Positions 53,633 through 64,000 of a stretch of DNA of 64,000 nt are shown one piece after another. Source of the stretch: Pluralibacter gergoviae ATCC 33028 = NBRC 105706. Its GTDB lineage: Bacteria > Pseudomonadota > Gammaproteobacteria > Enterobacterales > Enterobacteriaceae. The notes below the pieces were generated by a model. That model saw only the letters and a program-made list of their open reading frames with translations, was not told the origin of the DNA and did not search any database. A program made the position numbers and the translations under genes. Numbering within the stretch: position 1 is the first letter of the stretch; the number at the start of each line of letters is the position of its first letter. Location of the stretch: contig NZ_BCZS01000002.1 in the NCBI RefSeq assembly GCF_001598855.1, positions 331,539-395,538 on the forward strand, written 5' to 3'.

Positions 53633-55921
53633 CTACCCCTCGCTTTTCACTATCTTAATTTCCACCATCCCGATCCCCAGCCTGCGCGGCGCGTGGCCGA
53701 GGATATTGCCCTCGTTGGTGGCCTGCGGCGCAGGCGGGACGATGGTCAGCAGGCGGCTGCCGGTCGGGTTATCGAAGTGCAGCGTGGTGGTGGTTATCTC
53801 GTGGCTTAGGGTCAGAGTCTGCTCGCTGTCGCCGACCCGCACCGGCACCGGCTTATCGGCGTTCTGGCCGAAGGCGCGGGCGGTAATAATCAGGTCGAAC
53901 CTGGCCGGCAGCGGGTCTTTATACTCAATTTTCACTGCGTCGCCGAGCTGGGCGTTGGACCAGCGGCCCCACAGCTCCGGGCGGGAGATACCGCTGAACT
54001 GCTTCACCTCCTCCGGCGCGCCGGCGACGTTAAAGATAAAGCTGTCGGCCTTGTAGCGGATGTCGTTATCGACAATTTTCAGCGTATCGACGTTGTGCTG
54101 ATAGCGGGCGACGTCAATCACCGTCTCCTTAAACGCCGCTTTGCCTTTCCACAGCGGCTGATTGACGTGCTCCACCTTCTGCTCGCCGCCCAGCTGGCCG
54201 GAAGAGACGCACCAGTCGGTTGACAGCGCCAGCGCGGGCGACCACAGCTGGCCCATCTTGTAGCAGCGGTCGATCCACATAAAGTTGTCGCGCGGGGCGA
54301 AGCCCGCCAGCTGGAAGCGCAGCGGCGCGGAGTATTCGCTCTCCGGCAGCGGCTCGACGCGCTTATCGGAGACCCGCAGCAGCAGCGGCAGGCGGAAGTG
54401 GCTGCCGGAGAAAGCAATCATGTTTTTCTGGCTGTCGATGGTGTAGTCCTTGATCGACTTGGGGAAGTTCCACAGGCGGATGATGTCCGGCTTCCACGCC
54501 AGCACCTTCTCCTTCATATTGAGGAACACCTCCGCCAGCGACTGCCCTGAGAGGCTGCTGCGCCCGAGGCCGAGATAGTTATCGCCGCCGAGAATATCGA
54601 GCACCGTGGCGCCGTTATCCAGCGAGCTGCGCTTCACGCCGACCACCTCCTGCTGCGGCTTAACGCCGCGAATGATCATAAACAGGTTATTGCGGTCCTG
54701 CTTGTTGAGGTAATCCCAGGCGGTGTTCTTCATTGCCAGATGGTCCGACGACACCACGATCACCGTATTTTTAAAGTACGGCGAGGCCTTAATTTTTTCG
54801 ATCAGCGCCGCGATGTGCTCCTGGCTGCAGCTTACCGCGCTGAAGGACTGGTTCACCTTGCCGCCGATTTCGTACTTTTTGCGCTGGCAGGTGCGGGAAA
54901 CGAAGCCGTCCGGATGGTGAGTATCCACCGTCAGGGTAAACAGCGAGAAGCGCTGGCCGGACTTCGACAGCTCTTCATACTTTTGCCACACCTCGTCGAG
55001 GACGGTGTCATCGTAGAAGCCCCAGTCGTTGCGGTAAGCCGGGTCGGCCACCACGCTTTTGAGCTCTTCTGAACCGTACAGATGATCGAAACCGTGGGAT
55101 CGGAGAAACACATCTTTGCCGGCGAAGCGCAGGTTGGCGCCCTGCATAAAGTAGTTCTGATAGCCGGAATTTTTCAGGATGTCGCCGAGGCAGACATTCT
55201 GCGGGAAGAAGCTGGAGACCGACGCCGAGGCGTTGCCCTCAAACGGCGCAAACAGCGGGATGCCGCACTGGGAGGCAACCATACCGGCGATGGTGTAGTC
55301 GGTGCCCGGCAGCTGCATGGTGTGGCTGAAGTCGACGCTCTCGCTTCTGAGCTTATTCATTTCCGGCGCGAGGTCCGGGAAGGCGTCGTTGTTGAAGTAG
55401 GTGCGTTCCAGGCTTTCGCCGTAGATATAGACCAGGTTCAGCTGCGGATGGGGAATGGTTTTCGACGGCTCTTTGTACCAGGCGGCAAAGTCCGGATCGC
55501 CGTCGCGAGCCTGGGACTTCACCAGCTCCGTCAGCTGGCGGAAGGCCGGGCTGGCGTCAACGGAGGCCAGGGCCAGGCACAGCGCCAGCAGGCTGTAGCC
55601 AAAGTGGTGCGGACGGCGGCGGCGGCGCAGCAGCCAGCCCAGCCCGCCGAACACCAGTACCAGCGTCAGAATCAGCCCAGCGCCCGGCAGGAGATATTTG
55701 CCGAAGCCCGCGCCGGTGAGGCTGTTGGTCAGCGTATAGAGCACGGCATCGTTGATGCCGTCGCCGGTAAAGTAGTTGCTGGCGTAAAGCGTCAGATTCA
55801 GAACAACAAACAGGCCAAGCACCGCCAGGGTGGCGGAAAACCACCAGGCGTTGCGGCCCGCTTTCCATGAGTAGAGCGTCACGGACGCGAGAAACAGAGC
55901 AATGGAGACAAGCTCGGACAC
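53633..55921 (-). CDS. opgB: OpgB, phosphoglycerol transferase I
   Basis: 762 residues (E. coli 763). Four N-terminal membrane helices (to ~125) anchor a periplasmic sulfatase-fold domain. Metal and active-site stretches are [25 protein letters not shown] and [13 protein letters not shown]. It transfers phosphoglycerol from phosphatidylglycerol to osmoregulated periplasmic glucans. The start is GTG 55921, giving [19 protein letters not shown] as in E. coli. Confidence 0.95.
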   Translation of the reverse strand: MSELVSIALFLASVTLYSWKAGRNAWWFSATLAVLGLFVVLNLTLYASNYFTGDGINDAVLYTLTNSLTGAGFGKYLLPGAGLILTLVLVFGGLGWLLRRRRRPHHFGYSLLALCLALASVDASPAFRQLTELVKSQARDGDPDFAAWYKEPSKTIPHPQLNLVYIYGESLERTYFNNDAFPDLAPEMNKLRSESVDFSHTMQLPGTDYTIAGMVASQCGIPLFAPFEGNASASVSSFFPQNVCLGDILKNSGYQNYFMQGANLRFAGKDVFLRSHGFDHLYGSEELKSVVADPAYRNDWGFYDDTVLDEVWQKYEELSKSGQRFSLFTLTVDTHHPDGFVSRTCQRKKYEIGGKVNQSFSAVSCSQEHIAALIEKIKASPYFKNTVIVVSSDHLAMKNTAWDYLNKQDRNNLFMIIRGVKPQQEVVGVKRSSLDNGATVLDILGGDNYLGLGRSSLSGQSLAEVFLNMKEKVLAWKPDIIRLWNFPKSIKDYTIDSQKNMIAFSGSHFRLPLLLRVSDKRVEPLPESEYSAPLRFQLAGFAPRDNFMWIDRCYKMGQLWSPALALSTDWCVSSGQLGGEQKVEHVNQPLWKGKAAFKETVIDVARYQHNVDTLKIVDNDIRYKADSFIFNVAGAPEEVKQFSGISRPELWGRWSNAQLGDAVKIEYKDPLPARFDLIITARAFGQNADKPVPVRVGDSEQTLTLSHEITTTTLHFDNPTGSRLLTIVPPAPQATNEGNILGHAPRRLGIGMVEIKIVKSEG

Positions 55922-56106
55922 GGCACATCCTCAGTGAGGCCCGCCATCCTCTGGCGGGCATAGCAATTTCGACGCTACACTTTAATGGTTGCGCAATATT
56001 GCTGCAATTGTAGCGTCATGAAATTGCGGATCGCCTAAGATTTGGCTGAGAAGTGCAGAGGTTTTAGCCCGCTCACGTTCGGCGTGGGCGGGCGCTGAGG
56101 CGGGGA

Positions 56107-56598
56107 TCAGGAGATAAAACTGGCGCCCTGCTTGAGGACGAGGTCGCAGGCCTTGGTTTTCACCTTTTTACCCAGCTCAGTGTTGCCCAGCGTGCTGAGG
56201 TTCAGCTGCTGGCCGTTCTGGGCGTTGAGCAGGCCCTGAATGCCGCTGGTGTAGTCGGTATCCTGCTTCTGCTGTTCGCTGCTGGTCAGGCCGAGCTTGT
56301 CGAGCACCTTATCCTTCACGTTCTGCGCGTCGGTAGCGTCGGTCAGCTTCTGATTGGCGCAGTACTGCAAAATACCGGCGGCATTGTTCATGTTGCTGGC
56401 GCTCAGCGCCTGGCCGTTGCCGTTCAGCAGGCCGGCCAGCGAGGAGAGGGAAGTACCGCCCTGCTGGCCGCTCTGAGCGCCGAGCTGGCTGGCGGCGCTG
56501 GAAAGCGAATCGGTCAGGGAAGAGGCCATCGCCCCGCCGGAGAGCAGCGCACAGGCCGCAGCTGCGGCGCAGAGGGTGCGTTTTGCAGATTTCATCAT
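56107..56598 (-). CDS. yjjA: YjjA, DUF2501 exported protein
   Basis: 163 residues with a signal peptide (MMKSAKRTLCAAAAACALLS-GGAMA) and the DUF2501 core SLTDSLSSAASQLGAQ, LSSLAGLLNGNGQALSA, AGILQYCANQKLTDA. Periplasmic, function unknown. It keeps the E. coli position between opgB and dnaC. AGGAG lies 6 nt before the first of two adjacent ATGs. Confidence 0.88.
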   Translation of the reverse strand: MMKSAKRTLCAAAAACALLSGGAMASSLTDSLSSAASQLGAQSGQQGGTSLSSLAGLLNGNGQALSASNMNNAAGILQYCANQKLTDATDAQNVKDKVLDKLGLTSSEQQKQDTDYTSGIQGLLNAQNGQQLNLSTLGNTELGKKVKTKACDLVLKQGASFIS

Positions 56599-56657
56599 GT
56601 CGGACTCCTTTCAACGTTAACTTGCGAAGTATACAGCGTCATCCGCCAGGATTGGTC

Positions 56658-57395
56658 CTAATACTCTTTACCGGTGACGCGGCTGCGGTAGCTGCCCCAG
56701 TTGAAGATGACCCACAGGCTGTTGCCCAGCCGCATGCGGTCCATCACCCGCTCGCCCAGCAGTTTATTCATTTCCTCCATGTTGCTGTTGGTCAGCATGC
56801 CGGTAGGGCGCTTGGAGGAGGAGCGGCGGTCGACGATCTGATTGATAATCACTTTTTCGTAGCGGGACTCGGTCTGGACGCCGATTTCGTCAATCACCAG
56901 CAGATCGACGTTGCTGAGATCGTTAAGCAGTTGCTCTTCGCTGCTCTCCCGGTTGCCGAAGGTCTCTTTCATCGCCGACATGATATCGGCGACGGTGATG
57001 ATCAGCACCGACTTGCCGCGCAGCAGCAGCTCGTTGCAGATGGCGGCGGCGAGGTGGTTTTTCCCCGTCCCCGGCTTGCCGGAGAAGATAAAGCTGGCGA
57101 TGTTGCCGTCAAACTCCTCCACGTACTGGCGCGCTTTGGCCAGGGCATTCATCTGCCCGTCGCACTCGATATGGTAGTTATCGAAGGAGCAGTTCTGGTG
57201 CAGCGGGCGAATGCCGGAGCGGTTGAAGGTGCGCTGCATCTTCATGGCCCGGTTCTCGCGCTCCAGCGCCGCCGAGCGCAGCTGGCCCTGCTCTTTTTGC
57301 CAGGCCAGCAGCTCTTCGCCGGTTTTGAACGCCGGTTCGATGTGCTTCGGCATCATTTTCTGCAGACGCTGCATTACGTCGCCAATATTTTTCAT
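56658..57395 (-). CDS. dnaC: DnaC, helicase loader
   Basis: 245 residues, nearly identical in pattern to E. coli DnaC. An N-terminal DnaB-binding region (MKNIGDVMQRLQKMMPKHIE) precedes the AAA+ ATPase with Walker A GKPGTGKNHL (Lys112), Walker B LLVIDEIG and RSSSKRPTGMLTNSN. It loads DnaB helicase at oriC and at PriA-dependent restart sites. ATG 57395 is used; the in-frame GTG before it is not needed. It starts 3 bp after the dnaT stop. Confidence 0.96.
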   Translation of the reverse strand: MKNIGDVMQRLQKMMPKHIEPAFKTGEELLAWQKEQGQLRSAALERENRAMKMQRTFNRSGIRPLHQNCSFDNYHIECDGQMNALAKARQYVEEFDGNIASFIFSGKPGTGKNHLAAAICNELLLRGKSVLIITVADIMSAMKETFGNRESSEEQLLNDLSNVDLLVIDEIGVQTESRYEKVIINQIVDRRSSSKRPTGMLTNSNMEEMNKLLGERVMDRMRLGNSLWVIFNWGSYRSRVTGKEY

Positions 57396-57398
57396 CAC

Positions 57399-57938
57399 TT
57401 AACCTCGAAAGCCGGGGGGAATGTGGTTGTCAGGTTCAGAAATGGCGTTCATATCGCGCTTCGGCTGGCCGTTGTTGCCGGCGCGGCCAATTTGCAGGCT
57501 GCGGGCCAGCTTCTGCTGCCACTGCACGTGGTGAAACACTTTGCCTTCCGCCTGCCAGTAGGCGACAAACGACGCCAGCTCCTCCGGCGTGGCAGGCGCG
57601 GTCAGGGCAATGCCCCACAGGGCCGCCATCCGCTGAAAGTCGGCGTCCGGCTGCCAGCCGTCGTACATGGCGAATTTACCCAGCGGCACCGCGACGGGCG
57701 CGGGCGTCGGATCGTTAAACAGCGCGCCGTCCAGCGCCACGTCGCTGCCGGGGCGGGCGAGTTTTGCCTCAAGATCCAGCAGCTGCGCCAGCCGCGCGGG
57801 CGTGAGGGCGTAAAACGCCGGGGCATTGTTAGCAAACACCGCAACAGTGCCGTTTTCGGCTTTCTTTAACACGCCGTCGGGGTCGTCGTTAAACGCATCA
57901 ACGCCGATGACGCTGGCGGTCAAAATTCTGGAAGACAT
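57399..57938 (-). CDS. dnaT: DnaT, primosomal protein I
   Basis: 179 residues, as in E. coli. The N-terminal domain [20 protein letters not shown] and the C-terminal single-strand-binding part ([29 protein letters not shown] end) identify it. It is part of the PriA-PriB-DnaT restart primosome and feeds DnaB-DnaC. It forms an operon with dnaC. Confidence 0.95.
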   Translation of the reverse strand: MSSRILTASVIGVDAFNDDPDGVLKKAENGTVAVFANNAPAFYALTPARLAQLLDLEAKLARPGSDVALDGALFNDPTPAPVAVPLGKFAMYDGWQPDADFQRMAALWGIALTAPATPEELASFVAYWQAEGKVFHHVQWQQKLARSLQIGRAGNNGQPKRDMNAISEPDNHIPPGFRG

Positions 57939-57997
57939 AGCGCAAATTCAGGAGTGGCAGAACATCGGCAGATAGTAGCACAGACCCGGGCGAAAGA

Positions 57998-58471
57998 TCA
58001 GACCCGGGGACGCTTGCGGTAGAGCCACAGGCCGGGCAGCGACAGCCCTATCGACAGCGCGCCGACGATGGAGATGGCTTTAAAGAAGTTGCCGAGCAGG
58101 GTCTCCATCAGCGCTTCGCTGTAGCCGAAGTGGCTGATTTTTACCGCCGAAATCATCGCCGTGTAGGCGGAGATACCGGGAAACATCGGAATGACGGCGG
58201 CAACGGTAAAAATTTTCGGGTGCGCCAGATACCAGCGCGACCAGCGGATGCCGATGCAGCCCACCAGGATCGCCGCAAAAAACGTCGCCCACTCCACGCT
58301 GAGGCCGCTGTGCATCATCAGCATCCGCGAGCCGTGGCCGATGGCGCCGAGCAGCGCGCACCACGGCAGCGCGCGGGCGGGGACGTTAAAGACAATGGCA
58401 AAGCCCACCGCCGGCACGGCGGACAGCAGCATATCCTGCGCCAGCGCCAGTAAAAAAGGAATTATGCCCAT
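57998..58471 (-). CDS. yjjB: YjjB, ThrE-type exporter subunit
   Basis: 157 residues with four to five membrane helices ([20 protein letters not shown] ... [20 protein letters not shown]). With YjjP it makes up a split ThrE-family transporter, linked to succinate export in E. coli. ATG 58471 reproduces the E. coli length; it overlaps the yjjP 3' end by 10 bp. Confidence 0.93.
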   Translation of the reverse strand: MGIIPFLLALAQDMLLSAVPAVGFAIVFNVPARALPWCALLGAIGHGSRMLMMHSGLSVEWATFFAAILVGCIGIRWSRWYLAHPKIFTVAAVIPMFPGISAYTAMISAVKISHFGYSEALMETLLGNFFKAISIVGALSIGLSLPGLWLYRKRPRV

Positions 58472-59229
58472 CCGCGCAGCCCCCACAGCGCCATCGCCAG
58501 CACCACGCCGATGCAGGTGGCCAGGGTCAGCATACTGGCGATCGCCCAGCGCGCCAGGCCGGTATTGACGTGACCCTTAAACATGTCCGCCACCGCGTTG
58601 ATCAGCGGAAAGCCCGGCACCAGCAGCAGGACGCTGGCCGCCATGGCGATCGTCGAGGTCTGGACAAACGGCGGCAGGCGCAGCAGCAGCCCGGAGACGG
58701 TGGTGGCGGCAAAGGCGGTAATGCAGAAGTTTATCTGCGGATGCAGCCCGCGGTGGGTTAGCAGCTGGCGGATATACATGGCAACGGCGCTGGCGCAGAA
58801 GGTGACCAGTGCCCCGTCCCAGCCGCCGCCGTTGAGGCGGCAGAAGCAGGCGCAGGAGAGCGCCACCATGCTGACGACCAGCCAGCGCGGGTAGCGCAGG
58901 GGCTGGATATGGCTCAGGCGTTTGCCAACGTCGTCGGCGTCCAGCAGCGCGTGTTCGGCCATGATGACAATATGCTGCACCTTGGTGACAACGTGCATAT
59001 TAATGCCGCGATCGTGATTTTTGCGCGTGGAGGTGAGGCACTCGCCGCGATAGAGCGTCGTCAGCACGATGGCGTTCGAGGAGATGGCGCTCTCCACGCT
59101 GTCCATCCCCAGCGCCAGCCCGAGGCGGCTGGAAAGCTCGTCCACCAGCGCGCTCTCGGCGCCGTGCTGTAACAGCAGCAGCGCGCACTGAATGCACAGC
59201 CGCGTGACGTGTCGTTGGTCCATTTGCAT
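58462..59229 (-). CDS. yjjP: YjjP, ThrE-type exporter subunit
   Basis: 255 residues. A cytoplasmic N-terminal domain ([40 protein letters not shown]) precedes about five membrane helices ending [20 protein letters not shown]. It is the partner of YjjB in succinate export. ATG 59229, with AAGGAACGG just upstream, matches E. coli length; ATG 59223 is also possible. Confidence 0.93.
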   Translation of the reverse strand: MQMDQRHVTRLCIQCALLLLQHGAESALVDELSSRLGLALGMDSVESAISSNAIVLTTLYRGECLTSTRKNHDRGINMHVVTKVQHIVIMAEHALLDADDVGKRLSHIQPLRYPRWLVVSMVALSCACFCRLNGGGWDGALVTFCASAVAMYIRQLLTHRGLHPQINFCITAFAATTVSGLLLRLPPFVQTSTIAMAASVLLLVPGFPLINAVADMFKGHVNTGLARWAIASMLTLATCIGVVLAMALWGLRGWA

Positions 59230-59403
59230 CCGTTCCTTTATGGCTACTGAGCCGTAACGGAACAGATTTTGAACTACGCCACACTTTTTGTAAATCGTTG
59301 GAAAGTGCACGTTTACCGTGATTTTTGGCCTTCTTTTTTACGGCCGGGTTATCAAAAATGCATTAAGACACTTTGTTGATACAAAAATAAAACAAATAAT
59401 TAA

Positions 59404-60606
<1,203 letters not shown>

Positions 60607-60628
60607 TCCGACGTTAACAGGAGGCTTG

Positions 60629-61507
60629 ATGCCCCGGAGCAGTAAAGTCCCGACGTTTAAGCTGTACGGCGAGGCGGCGGACTGGCCGACACCGGAGCTG
60701 CTGCACTGTGAGTCTATTTTTGAGCGCAGCAGCCTGCACGGGTGGCACATTCGCGTACACCAGCACGCGGAGCTGGTGCAGATGCTCTACCTGCAGAAGG
60801 GGCAGGCGGAGATTATGGTGGAAGGGGAGACGATTATCTGCCGCGAGGCCAGCCTGCAGGTGGTGCCCGCGCTGTGCGTGCACGGCTTTCGCTTCTCGCC
60901 CGGCACCCAGGGCTACGTGCTGTCGCTCTCCCTGCCGCTGCTGGGCCGCTTTGAGGCGCAGTTTGGCCGCCAGCTCGAGGTGCTCAACCGCCCGGGCTGC
61001 GTGGCGGTGAAAGCGTCGAAAAAGCATATCGACGCCCTGTTCGCGACGCTGCTGGCGGAGTATCAGCAGGAGCAGGACGCCAGGGAGATGATGCTGCACG
61101 CTATGCTCAGCGCGCTGCTGGTGTGGCTCAATCGCCAGGTGCAGGCGCCGCCGCCGGCTGAAGCGGGCGGTGAACGCAAGCGCACGGTGATGCGCCAGTT
61201 CGCCCGGCTGATTGAGAGCCACTACCGGGAGCACCTGCCGCTGGCGGAGTACGCCCGGCGGATCGGGCTGTCGGTGACCCACCTCAATACGCTGTGCCGG
61301 GAGCTGCACGGCTGCAGCGCGCTGGGCGTGCTGCACCGGCGCCTGATGCTGGAGGCGGAGCGCAGCCTGCGCCACACCAGCATGAGCGTACGGCAAATTG
61401 CCGACTTTCTCGGATTCAGCGATGCGACCTACTTTTCGCGCTTTTTTCGCCGCTACCGCGGCGAGGCGCCGGGGCGGTTTCGCCAGCGGCTGATGGCCGA
61501 CTCGTAG
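60629..61507 (+). CDS. pobR: AraC-family regulator, PobR-like
   Basis: 292 residues. A cupin sensor half (HIRVHQHAELVQMLYLQKGQ) is followed by two helix-turn-helix motifs (LAEYARRIGLSVTHLNTLCR, VRQIADFLGFSDATYFSRFF). It starts 22 bp after pobA with AGGAGG upstream, so it is co-directional with pobA and its likely activator on 4-hydroxybenzoate. In Acinetobacter PobR is an IclR protein; AraC-type PobR is known from Pseudomonas and relatives. Confidence 0.82.
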   Translation: MPRSSKVPTFKLYGEAADWPTPELLHCESIFERSSLHGWHIRVHQHAELVQMLYLQKGQAEIMVEGETIICREASLQVVPALCVHGFRFSPGTQGYVLSLSLPLLGRFEAQFGRQLEVLNRPGCVAVKASKKHIDALFATLLAEYQQEQDAREMMLHAMLSALLVWLNRQVQAPPPAEAGGERKRTVMRQFARLIESHYREHLPLAEYARRIGLSVTHLNTLCRELHGCSALGVLHRRLMLEAERSLRHTSMSVRQIADFLGFSDATYFSRFFRRYRGEAPGRFRQRLMADS

Positions 61508-61513
61508 CCGGGG

Positions 61514-61972
61514 CTACTGGCAGACGTCAACCCACTCGGCGTCCGTCAGTTCCGCCAGCCGCTGCGGCGAGAGGCGCACGGCGCTGTGGATGGCGCCGGC
61601 GGCGGGCAGCACTTCATCATAGTCTTTTAACGACACATCGCAGTAGACGGCGAGCGGGTTCTCCAGGCCAAAAGGGCAGACGCCGCCGACCGGATGGCCG
61701 GTCCAGGTGACCACCTCATCGGTACTGAGCATCCGCGCCTTGGCGCCGAAAGTGGACTTCAGCTTTTTATTGTCCAGCCGGGCGTCGCCTTTGGCGACCA
61801 CCAGTATCACAGCATCCTTGACCTTCAGGGAGAGGGTTTTGGCTATCTGCCCCGGGGCGACGTTGTGCGCCGCCGCCGCCAGCGCCACGGTGGCGGTACT
61901 CTGATTCAGTTCGATGATTTCAATATCGGGGGCGCGGTCTGAGAAAAATTGCCGCACGGATTCAAGGCTCAT
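61514..61972 (-). CDS. YbaK/EbsC-family aminoacyl-tRNA deacylase-like protein
   Basis: 152 residues of the YbaK/ProX editing fold. It has VALAAAAHNVAPGQIAKTLS, LVVAKGDARLDNKKLKSTFG (conserved Lys) and the GHPVGGVCPFGLENPLAVYC substrate loop. Relatives deacylate mischarged tRNAs such as Ala- or Cys-tRNA(Pro). ATG 61972 gives the family start (MSLESVRQFFSDRAPDIEII); the longer frame upstream adds unconserved sequence. Confidence 0.85.
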   Translation of the reverse strand: MSLESVRQFFSDRAPDIEIIELNQSTATVALAAAAHNVAPGQIAKTLSLKVKDAVILVVAKGDARLDNKKLKSTFGAKARMLSTDEVVTWTGHPVGGVCPFGLENPLAVYCDVSLKDYDEVLPAAGAIHSAVRLSPQRLAELTDAEWVDVCQ

Positions 61973-62082
61973 GGTTCTCTCCTGATATAAGCGCAGTAAA
62001 TCTGGCACAAGCCGCCGGTACTGTAAATATCCGCCGTAACGATAGCGGCTATTTCGCCGTTTATCGATCCTCTTCACATTCG

Positions 62083-62111
62083 CTGCAACCGGTTACAGTA
62101 ACCGGTTGCAG
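62083..62111. promoter_or_regulatory. Double AACCGGTT operator (LacI/AscG-type) before PTS IIC
   Basis: CTGCAACCGGTTAC (62083-62096), A, GTAACCGGTTGCAG (62098-62111) is a perfect 29-bp palindrome. Each arm contains the self-complementary AACCGGTT typical of LacI-family repressors such as AscG. It lies 98 bp before the IIC start codon, so it probably controls that gene. Confidence 0.75.
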
Positions 62112-62209
62112 ATGCGGCAAACCGGGATTAAAACTGAAGAGGTAACCTACTCAGTCATTTATAAAAAACAAGAGCCGTCCTATGAAACCTTTCCCGCAGG
62201 AGAGCCGCC

Positions 62210-63553
62210 ATGTCAGGTAATAGCGCCGCGTTTAATCTGATTTTTCGCTTTGTTGAAAATTACGTTAGCCCGATTGCCGGGCGGATCTCCGCCCAGCGCC
62301 ACGTCATGGCCATCCGCGACGGCTTTATCTCCGCGATGCCGTTTATGATTGTCGGCTCTTTCCTGCTGGTGTTCGCCTACCCGCCCTTTTCGGCAGATAC
62401 CACCCTGGGCTTTGCCCGCGCCTGGCTGGATCTGGCCAAAGAGTACGAAGGACGTATTCTGACGCCGTTTGATATGACGATGGGCATTATGTCTATCTAC
62501 ATCTGCGCGGCCATCGCCTATAACCTCGGCAAGCACTACGAGAAGGGCGCCGGGCTGGATCCGTTTATGTGCGCCATGCTGTCGATCATGGCCTTTCTGC
62601 TGGTGGCGGCGCCGAAAACCGACGGCGCGCTGCCGGTGGACAGCCTCGGCGGCACCGGCATTTTTACCGCCATTCTGGTGGCGCTCTACTGCGTGGAGAT
62701 GATGCGCTTTCTGAAGGTGCGCAATATCGGCATCCGCCTGCCGGACCAGGTGCCGCCGATGATCAAAAATTCATTCGATCTGCTGATCCCGGTGCTGGTG
62801 GTGGTGGTGACCCTCTACCCGCTGAGTCTGCTGATCCAGAGCCAGTTCGGGATGCTGATCCCGCAGGCGATCATGGCGCTGTTTAAGCCGCTGGTGTCGG
62901 CGGCGGACTCGCTGCCGGCGATCCTGCTGGCGGTGCTGATTGGCCATCTGCTGTGGTTCGCGGGTATCCACGGGGCGGCCATTGTCTCCGGGATGCTGCA
63001 GATGTTCTGGCTGACCAACCTCGGCCTCAACCAGACCGCGCTGGCGCAGGGCGCGCCGCTGCCGCACATCTTCATGGAGGCGTTCTGGACCTTCTTCATC
63101 GTCATCGGCGGCTCCGGGGCGACGATGGGGCTGGTCATCTGCTACCTGCGCAGCCGCTCCGCCCATCTGCGCTCAATTGGCCGCCTGGGCGTGGTGCCGA
63201 GCTTCTTTAATATTAACGAGCCGGTGATTTTTGGCACGCCTATCGTCATGAATCCGGTGTTCTTTATTCCCTTCCTGCTGGCGCCGATGGTCAACGCCAC
63301 GCTCGCCTGGGCGGCAATGAAGCTCGATCTGATTGGCCGGGTGATCTCGGTGGTGCCGTGGACCGCACCCGCGCCGGTGGGGGCGGCCTGGGCGCTGGGC
63401 TGGGACTTCCGGGCGGTGATCCTCGTGGTGCTGCTGGCCTGCGTATCGGCCATTATCTACTTCCCGTTCTTCAAGGTGTATGAGAAGCAACTGCTGGCGC
63501 AGGAGGCGGAAGAGGCGCAGCGCGCGGCGCAGGAGGGGGAGCAGGTGGCGTAA
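62210..63553 (+). CDS. PTS sugar transporter subunit IIC (cellobiose/lactose family)
   Basis: 447 residues with about 10 membrane helices. Family landmarks are PIAGRISAQRHVMAIRDGFI, GHLLWFAGIHGAAIVSGMLQ and SFFNINEPVIFGTPIVMNPV (the substrate-binding NEP motif). It carries a beta-glucoside or chitobiose-type sugar. No IIA or IIB gene is in the window, so it must use subunits encoded elsewhere. AGGAGAG precedes the ATG. Confidence 0.88.
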   Translation: MSGNSAAFNLIFRFVENYVSPIAGRISAQRHVMAIRDGFISAMPFMIVGSFLLVFAYPPFSADTTLGFARAWLDLAKEYEGRILTPFDMTMGIMSIYICAAIAYNLGKHYEKGAGLDPFMCAMLSIMAFLLVAAPKTDGALPVDSLGGTGIFTAILVALYCVEMMRFLKVRNIGIRLPDQVPPMIKNSFDLLIPVLVVVVTLYPLSLLIQSQFGMLIPQAIMALFKPLVSAADSLPAILLAVLIGHLLWFAGIHGAAIVSGMLQMFWLTNLGLNQTALAQGAPLPHIFMEAFWTFFIVIGGSGATMGLVICYLRSRSAHLRSIGRLGVVPSFFNINEPVIFGTPIVMNPVFFIPFLLAPMVNATLAWAAMKLDLIGRVISVVPWTAPAPVGAAWALGWDFRAVILVVLLACVSAIIYFPFFKVYEKQLLAQEAEEAQRAAQEGEQVA

Positions 63554-63568
63554 CGGACCCGGGCCCGG

Positions 63569-63902
63569 CTACTTCAGCGTGCAGTCGCCGCACGGCTGGA
63601 CATCCGGCAGGCGGTAGCGCTGGCAGCAGGTGCGGCGCACCAGCGCGCCGTCGCGCATGACGACCGTGCGCCACAGCGGATTATCGCGGCCGTCGGAAAA
63701 ACGCGGAGAGAATAAGAGGTGCTGGCGCAGTGCGTTGACCAGCGCATCGCCGAGCAGCGGCCGGAGGTCGCCGAGATACCAGTTGATCAGATAGCCGGTG
63801 TTGCTCCAGATAAGCTTACCGTTGATGTCGCCGGTTGCTTCCAGGGCTTCTACCACCGGGCAGCAGCGTGCGGGTCACCAGCTGTTCTGCCCGCGCCTCC
63901 GC
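63569..63902 (-). pseudogene. fhuF: FhuF C-terminal part, frameshifted and cut by a 23S rRNA junction
   Basis: The last ~95 residues match E. coli FhuF: EALEATGDINGKLIWSNTGY, NPLWRTVVMRDGALVRRTCC and the [2Fe-2S] ligands CC-x10-C-x2-C at the end. FhuF reduces ferric siderophores in the cytoplasm. Upstream the frame breaks: TRTLLP should continue into VVEALEATG, but an extra G at ~63858 shifts it. At 63902 coding sequence stops and 23S rRNA sequence begins. The N-terminal ~150 residues are absent from the window. Either the gene is destroyed or the sequence edge is misassembled. Confidence 0.8.
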
Positions 63903-64000
63903 CAATTAACCTTCCGGCACCGGGCAGGCGTCACACCGTATACGTCCACTTTCGTGTTTGCACAGTGCTGTGTTTTTAATAAACAGTTGCAGCCAGCTGG
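63903..64000 (-). rRNA. 23S rRNA fragment (partial, internal)
   Basis: Read on the minus strand, the last 98 bases begin CCAGCTGGCTGCAACTG and continue through AAACACGAAAGTGGACG and GGTGCCGGAAGGTTAATTG. As I recall it, this is an internal stretch of the E. coli 23S rRNA around positions 1770-1880. The rRNA should go on with ATGGGG but instead joins fhuF sequence at 63902. It continues beyond the right edge. Confidence 0.85.

Noticed and set aside
56061..56095. Hairpin after yjjA as terminator
   Set aside because: Stable stem (GCCCGCTCACG-type arms), but no T-run follows on the minus strand.

Overview
The window is a piece of a high-GC Enterobacteriaceae chromosome. The right-hand backbone keeps the E. 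coli 98-99 min gene order: yjiN, yjiA, btsT, a tsr-like chemoreceptor, opgB, yjjA, dnaC, dnaT, yjjB, yjjP, fhuF. Several blocks between these genes are not in E. coli K-12, so the host is probably a relative such as Enterobacter, Klebsiella or Cronobacter-type genera. The sequence alone does not fix the genus.

Layout. 1-10023 is an accessory island. It holds the C-terminal toxin end of an Rhs protein with an immunity gene, a displaced rhs core fragment, an IS3-family element with an internally fused transposase, three IS256-family copies (one decayed), an AT-rich 581-codon gene of unknown function, a zinc-finger gene with an acidic 12-bp repeat tract running into an IS, and a lone IS903-type end at the boundary. 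10040-18992 is the homoprotocatechuate (hpa) pathway, hpaGEDFHIXA with divergent hpaR. Its ring-cleavage enzyme is of the vicinal-oxygen-chelate type, and hpaBC is missing where it should follow hpaA. 18976-21094 holds an Rpn nuclease gene with an internal small-protein start, and an Ldh-type oxidoreductase. 21548-27384 holds yjiN plus a Fur-box-linked cluster of Arg-rich/HMA-like and proline-rich proteins with a P1B-type ATPase that resembles ferrosome (fez) clusters.

27420-39602 carries a GH28 hydrolase, a nucleoside uptake and cleavage operon (MFS transporter, uridine phosphorylase-like enzyme, Tsx-like channel, LacI regulator, deoB), a secreted protein, an aldehyde dehydrogenase, a porin and yjiA. 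btsT follows, then a putative anti-phage dCTP deaminase (42116-43949) and a seven-gene cluster (44003-51220). The cluster reads as a pathway for an N-acylated 2-amino sugar acid: D-aminoacylase, a DSD1-fold PLP enzyme, RidA, a sodium symporter, DgoK, DgoA and an RpiR regulator. The remainder is backbone (chemoreceptor with a sigma-28 promoter, opgB, dnaCT, yjjBP), then pobA/pobR, a YbaK-like gene, a lone PTS IIC behind a double AACCGGTT operator, and a broken fhuF joined to about 98 bp of 23S rRNA at the right edge.

The three most notable points are the fez-like iron cluster, the inferred hexosaminate pathway and the two defence candidates (DCD deaminase and Rpn with an internal start). No tRNA gene and no CRISPR array was seen.
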